A DNA stretch of 64,000 bases from Juglans regia. Taxonomy: Eukaryota; Streptophyta; Magnoliopsida; Fagales; Juglandaceae. The translations under genes were made by a program, and so were the position numbers. The stretch is taken from the NCBI RefSeq assembly GCF_001411555.2, contig NC_049914.1, positions 9,934,273-9,998,272 of the forward strand, written 5' to 3'. Below are positions 59,331 through 64,000 of the stretch, piece by piece. Each line of letters starts with the position of its first letter. Position 1 is the stretch's first letter. The notes beneath the pieces were generated by a model. That model saw only the letters and a list, made by a program, of their open reading frames with translations, was not told the DNA's origin and made no database searches.

Positions 59331-60967
59331 ATCATTTTTTGTTTTTTTTTTTTGAAGTATAAAGTTAGAATACAGAGGAGTAGTCGTCGTATAGAAAAAG
59401 TCAAAAAATATACAAATAATAGTTGTAGTAGTAGTCGTGACGTCTCAGTCTTACCTAAAGGTCGTTTATTATTCGTATGAGCTCTACCTCATCTGCAAGG
59501 AATTAGGCTCGCTATACATGTATATTCGTTGTGACATGCTTAACTTATAAAATAATTACATAAAAATAATCTTATAAATTGATATGATTTGATATAATTT
59601 ATTAGATTATAAAATTACTTCCGTTATAAAATAAATCTAATAAATCAATAAAAATCATATCATTTTGTAATATTTTTTTATATAATTTCTTTATGAATAT
59701 AAACAGTACTTGGGTTGGGAAATATCCACAAATTCCATATATATATATATAGATGAATTATTTGTATAGTGATAATTGATAAGGTGTGAAAGTCCCCTAT
59801 ATTTATTTTGAAAAAATTAAGCAAATCTGGAATTCAATTAAATAAATAAAATTTTAATAGTGAATCTTACTTTGTTTAAAATGAAGTGCGTGAAATTTGT
59901 ATATTTTATAATTATATATAACATTATTTCTATATTTATAACCTAGTCAGAGTAGAATCATTCAAAGTACTCATCAACGAGAATAATGCATTGGCATAAA
60001 TTAATAAGCCATTCTATTATTTGTAGGAACCACGCAATAATGAAGGATTTTTATATGAAACCGAAATTCCAAAATCTCAAGATCTCATGCATCAAGCGTG
60101 GGAGAAAAAATATTGTAAAATTAAGGTCTCCTCGATGATTACTTGCGCATCACAGGTTCTCAGATGATCTTGAATAAAGACATAGTATTCGCAGCCACGT
60201 AACTCGGAGCCTTTCATGTGCAATGTACTATATTTTATGGATAGATAAAGAAATTTTATTTATATAAGGAACAAAAGTTTGAATTATGAGTAATGTTACT
60301 TATCATTTCAGCTTCCATCATTTTATGATGTGACAATAAATGATTGAAAATTATTTATTACATTTTACTTCTAAACCTATCATTTAATATTACATCATAA
60401 AATGATGAGAAGATGATAGAAATTGAGATAATGAATAGATTTATTTATTCATTTATTTAAAAGATACATTTTCATAATTTATTTTTACTGGATATAAGCT
60501 CAATTTCGAAATTAATGAAAAAGCTCAATTTCGTTTAAAAAAGATAAGAAACTCAAACATGGTACTCATGATGAACTCGGATATAATTTAATTTTATATT
60601 AAAATTTGATCGGTAACTCTGATTTGACATCTTAATCATAACCACAATCTACCGGATTTCGACCCCAAAGAACATGACAACGACAATGACACGAAGGAAT
60701 TAATCTGAAAATCGGGAGTGGAGAAGGACATGCAAGCAATTCCTGCCGTCTGTCGTTTTGACATTATCTTTTTGTCAAACGTAATTCCAAACTTAAAAGC
60801 GAACTTAAAAGCAAAACAAACAAACAAGGGGCGAAGCGCGTATACGGCAGTCTTCAAACGCGCCAGTCTAATCAGTCCTGCTATCCAGACGACAATGTCA
60901 ACTATTCTTACCGTTACCGGCCCCAGTTGTCCCCTGCACTCTTGAGTCTTTCTTCCCTCTCCCTTCC
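59331..60967. other. EXO70H upstream spacer
   Basis: No gene is recognised. At 60310-60420 an inverted pair (TCATCATTTTATGATGTGA-type and its complement) makes a small foldback. Confidence 0.4.
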
Positions 60968-60969
60968 TC

Positions 60970-60976
60970 TATAAAT
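60970..60976 (+). promoter_or_regulatory. TATA box of the EXO70H gene
   Basis: TATAAAT lies after a CT-rich stretch, about 190 bases before the start codon. This leaves a leader of about 160 bases, a normal plant arrangement. Confidence 0.6.
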
Positions 60977-61164
60977 GCCCCCCACTCGTATTCTCTCCCC
61001 TTCCATTAAGCAATATTCCAACTCTCTCGCATAGCAGACTACGCCAGAGCAAGAATCTACAACCCATCTCTTTTTCACAACTCTCGTACTCTGTTTAAAT
61101 CTTATCTGAAAAGATTGAAAAAACAAATACCGAAGATTATACAGTGACTGACAAGAAAATCGGA

Positions 61165-63009
61165 ATGAGGAATCATTTCTTGTTCAAATCTTCACCTCCA
61201 TCTAAAACAATCCCACCTCCTTCACCCCCCCGCACTACTTTCTCTGAATCGCTAATGAATGAAAACATCGAAATAGCAGAGTCCCTTATTATAAAGTGGA
61301 GCACGGACGCTTCCTCTTACGTCAAAATCGCCTCCCTTTTCCACGACGACCGTACTGAATCCAAACAGTTCCTACACTCCGTCAGAGACCTGCAGTCCGC
61401 CATGAAATATTTTGTTACCCAAAACGCGGCCTCCGAAAAGCTTGTCAGGGCCCACACCTTGATGCAAATGGCTATGAAGAGGTTGGAGAAGGAGTTCTAT
61501 CAGATTTTGTCAGCCAATCGGGCGTGCCTGGATCCCGAATCGGTTTCGGCCCGCTCCTCTAGATCCTCGGCGGCGAGGTCTAGTGTTTCCGACCTGGAGG
61601 ATGATGAGTCGGAGGACGAGTTTCGTGCCGTTGGCGAGTCGGTATCTGAGGTGGACCGAGCTTCGATGATTGCGATGGCGGACTTAGAAGCTATTGCAGA
61701 CTGTATGATAGCTTCTGGTTATGGCAAAGAGTGCGTGAAAATCTACAAAGTAATACGCAAATCTATCATCGATGAGGCTTTGTATCATCTCGGGGTTGAG
61801 AGGCTGTCTCTCTCGAAAGTGCTGAAGATCGATTGGGAGGTTTTGGAGCTGAAGATCAAGAAGTGGTTGAACGCTGTAAAAATGGCCGTGAAAACTCTCT
61901 TTTATGGAGAGAGGATTCTGTGTGATACCGTGTTTTCCGCTTCGGAATCGATCAGAGAATCGTGCTTCGCTGATATTTCCAGAGAGAGCGCGATTAGCTT
62001 GTTTGAGTTCCCGGAAATCGTAGCAAAGAGCAAGAAATCCCCTGAGAAAATGTTTCGTATGTTGGACATGTACGAAGCTATCTCTGATTCCTGGCCAGAG
62101 ATCGAATCTATTTTTTCGTATGAATCGACCTCTGTCGTTCGATCACAGGCAGTTTCTTCTCTGGTCAAGCTCGGTGAGGCGGTGCGCACGATGCTAACGG
62201 ACTTCGAAACCGCCATCCAGAAGGACCCGTCGAAGAGTCCCGTCCCCGGAGGTGGGGTTCACCCGCTCACACGCTACGTAATGAACTACATCTCCTTCCT
62301 AGCCGATTACAGCGGCGTCCTCGCCGACATCGTCACCGACTGGCCTTTAACATTGCATTCACCGTTACCAGAATCCTGCTTCGACAGCCTAGAGTCCGAC
62401 GATAGTCTGATTTCCACTCGAATTGCGTGGTTGATCCTCGTCCTCCTCTGTAAACTAGACGGCAAAACTGAGTTCTACAAGGATGCGGCGCTCTCGTACC
62501 TGTTCTTAGCCAACAACCTCCAATACGTCGTCGTCAAGGTGCGCACGTCGAACCTGAAACTCCTCCTCGGTGAGGATTGGGTGACTATGCACGAATCAAA
62601 GGTGAAACAGTACGCTTCGAACTACGAGCGGATGGGCTGGAACAAGGTATTCTCTTCGTTGCCCGAAAATCCGACGGCTGAGATTTCACTGGAGCAAGCG
62701 AGGGATTGTTTAAAGAAATTCAATTTGGCGTTTGACGAGGCGTATAGGAAACAGAGTGCATGGATTATTACGGACCCGAAACTCCGGGACGAAATCAAAA
62801 TCTCGGTGGCGAAGAAGCTTAGATCGGCGTACCAGGAGTTTTACAACAAGTATCGGGGTAAGTTGAGGTTCGGATCTGGATCTTTGGTCAGATATACCCC
62901 AGATGATTTGGGGAATTACTTGTCGGATCTGTTCTATGCGACCGGAAGTGCAGGGAGTGTTTCGTCATCTTCTTCGACTTCCCACTCTCGTGGTGGGCAA
63001 AGCCATTGA
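61165..63009 (+). CDS. exocyst subunit EXO70, H-subfamily
   Basis: A single exon of 614 codons. EXO70 proteins bind phosphoinositides and dock the exocyst complex at the plasma membrane; the H group is plant-specific and linked to defence, trichome wall and specialised secretion. The start chosen is MRNHFLFKSSPPSKT. The frame is open 21 bases further upstream but only from a GTG, so the ATG at 61165 is the first valid start. Landmarks are FSESLMNENIEIAESLIIKW, an acidic/Ser-rich loop (SVSDLEDDESEDEF), IADCMIASGYGKECVKIYKV and the conserved GGVHPLTRYVMNYISFLADY. LFLANNLQYVVVKVRTSNLK and LLGEDWV follow, with a Ser-rich tail. No stop or frameshift is seen and the length is normal. Codon use is GC-richer than the surroundings, as expected for an expressed gene. 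Confidence 0.96.
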   Translation: MRNHFLFKSSPPSKTIPPPSPPRTTFSESLMNENIEIAESLIIKWSTDASSYVKIASLFHDDRTESKQFLHSVRDLQSAMKYFVTQNAASEKLVRAHTLMQMAMKRLEKEFYQILSANRACLDPESVSARSSRSSAARSSVSDLEDDESEDEFRAVGESVSEVDRASMIAMADLEAIADCMIASGYGKECVKIYKVIRKSIIDEALYHLGVERLSLSKVLKIDWEVLELKIKKWLNAVKMAVKTLFYGERILCDTVFSASESIRESCFADISRESAISLFEFPEIVAKSKKSPEKMFRMLDMYEAISDSWPEIESIFSYESTSVVRSQAVSSLVKLGEAVRTMLTDFETAIQKDPSKSPVPGGGVHPLTRYVMNYISFLADYSGVLADIVTDWPLTLHSPLPESCFDSLESDDSLISTRIAWLILVLLCKLDGKTEFYKDAALSYLFLANNLQYVVVKVRTSNLKLLLGEDWVTMHESKVKQYASNYERMGWNKVFSSLPENPTAEISLEQARDCLKKFNLAFDEAYRKQSAWIITDPKLRDEIKISVAKKLRSAYQEFYNKYRGKLRFGSGSLVRYTPDDLGNYLSDLFYATGSAGSVSSSSSTSHSRGGQSH

Positions 63010-63499
63010 GATTTTTGTGCTCGTGTTTTTTGTACATAAAAAACAAAAGAAAACTCAAAGTGAAAATAATTTTGTACACGTATATAGAGATTGATACATC
63101 TGATCTGGATCAGCAACAATACAGATACTACAAAATTCTTTGATTTTTAATTTCTCTATTTTTAATTTTGAATATTATTAAAAACGTTATTATTATTATT
63201 ATTATTTTTTATTTTTTACTCTCAAAACATTTCCAAATCATATTGTGCAACCAGCGCCCACAAACAACAAAATACTGTACAATCACAACCAAGCTGGTAG
63301 TCTATCAAAAAAAAAACCAAGCTGGTATCTAATTATTTCAGGAAATGAAGCGAAGAAATATATACATGTATGAGTAAATACTTACGAAAAATTCTATCTA
63401 TACTTATAATTTTATTTATGTAACCATACGTGCTAATGTGTCAACCTAAAAGCGGTAAAAATATAAAATTCAAAATATAAAATATAAATTAAAAAATAA

Positions 63500-64000
63500 A
63501 TATTAATATAATAAGGACATGTTTGCTCTGTTTTCTTACTTTTAACAAAAAAGTCATCTACACAAACTTTCATATTCCGCCTGATTCGATTTTTGAACAT
63601 TCGGTTAACTAGTCGCTGGTACGTTACTCTCAAATTTTTTAGACCGAATGACATCGCTCTGCAGCAGTAGAGGCCTCCGTCTGTGATAAATGCAGTTTTC
63701 TCCTCATCATCAGAGTTCATCCTGATCAGATTATAACCAGATTATGCATCCATGAAGCTAAGAAGTGTGTTCCTGGCCGTTGAATCCACTATTAAGTCTA
63801 TCATTGGGAGGGTAAAGCTGTCTTTAGGACATACTTTATTTAGATTAGTGAAGTCTACACACATTCTCCACTTTCTACTTATTTTTTTTTTTTACCAACA
63901 CGATGTTGGAAAGCCATTCGGGACAATGAACTTCTCGGATGAACCCTATGGCCAAAAGGTGATCTTCTTCCTCAGCGATGGCTGCATACTTCTCAACACT
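63500..64000 (-). pseudogene. Ty3/gypsy reverse transcriptase fragment, runs off the window
   Basis: Minus-strand reading from the window end gives EKYAAIAEEEDHLLAIGFIR, WRMCVDFTNLNKVCPKDSF, LLSFMDAYSGYN, then NSDDEEKTAFITDGGLYCCR, AMSFGLKNLRVTYQRLVNRM and the catalytic block VCVDDFFVKSKK. This is the fingers-palm part of a Ty3/gypsy reverse transcriptase, with the catalytic VDD present. A frameshift lies near 63860-63890 and a stop near 63740, and the fragment ends abruptly near 63500 in unrelated AT-rich DNA. The rest, if any, lies to the right. Confidence 0.85.

Noticed and set aside
61902..62216. 104-codon minus-strand frame inside EXO70H
   Set aside because: A shadow of the EXO70H coding strand.

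Overview
The window is nuclear DNA of a flowering plant, most likely a woody eudicot. The protein-coding genes have short exons with GT/AG introns. The spacers are AT-rich and full of microsatellites and miniature transposons, and Ty1/copia, Ty3/gypsy, CACTA and hAT-type elements are nested in one another. The overall look suggests a Fagales tree such as walnut or hickory, but that is an impression, not a demonstration. Several ATG-less reading frames in the window begin at GTG or TTG and were trimmed to an ATG here.

Host genes. Three genes look intact: a ten-exon RAD51D recombination gene (13186-17656, +), a three-exon NaKR-type heavy-metal-associated-domain gene (29899-31001, -), and a single-exon EXO70H exocyst gene (61165-63009, +). 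An ESB1-type dirigent gene (26046-26914, -) carries one frameshift. A pentatricopeptide-repeat gene (about 23815-25280, +) is dead, broken by stops and by a hAT-type MITE.

Mobile DNA, left to right. 241-8001 is a complete but decayed Ty1/copia element with matching LTRs and an ATTTA target duplication, with a MITE inside its reverse transcriptase. 8175-11851 and 19362-23238 are two related non-autonomous LTR elements on opposite strands, one on each side of RAD51D. Neither has a recognisable pol. Their interiors are strings of intron-free fragments of unrelated host genes. Copy 1 carries BCCIP, proteasome beta-1 and 3-hydroxyisobutyryl-CoA hydrolase; copy 2 carries IST1-like, nucleostemin/NSN1 and DMXL/Rav1. 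They share a 5' coiled-coil module, a 3' module and LTRs. Copy 1 is joined at its 3' end to a 405-bp TRIM element. 41441-49444 is an 8-kb CACTA transposon with a CAC target duplication, a decayed En/Spm-type gene and a captured genomic piece of a TMK receptor kinase that still has its intron. 53143-55990 is a chimera of a truncated copia element (-) and another transposon-derived gene. The window ends inside a Ty3/gypsy reverse transcriptase fragment (-).

The most notable content is the family of gene-capturing LTR elements (two copies with different cargo) and, separately, the CACTA element with a kinase fragment. Together they show both RNA-mediated and DNA-mediated gene capture within 64 kb. 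At least seven short TIR elements, several with matching 8-bp target duplications, fill the remaining spacers.
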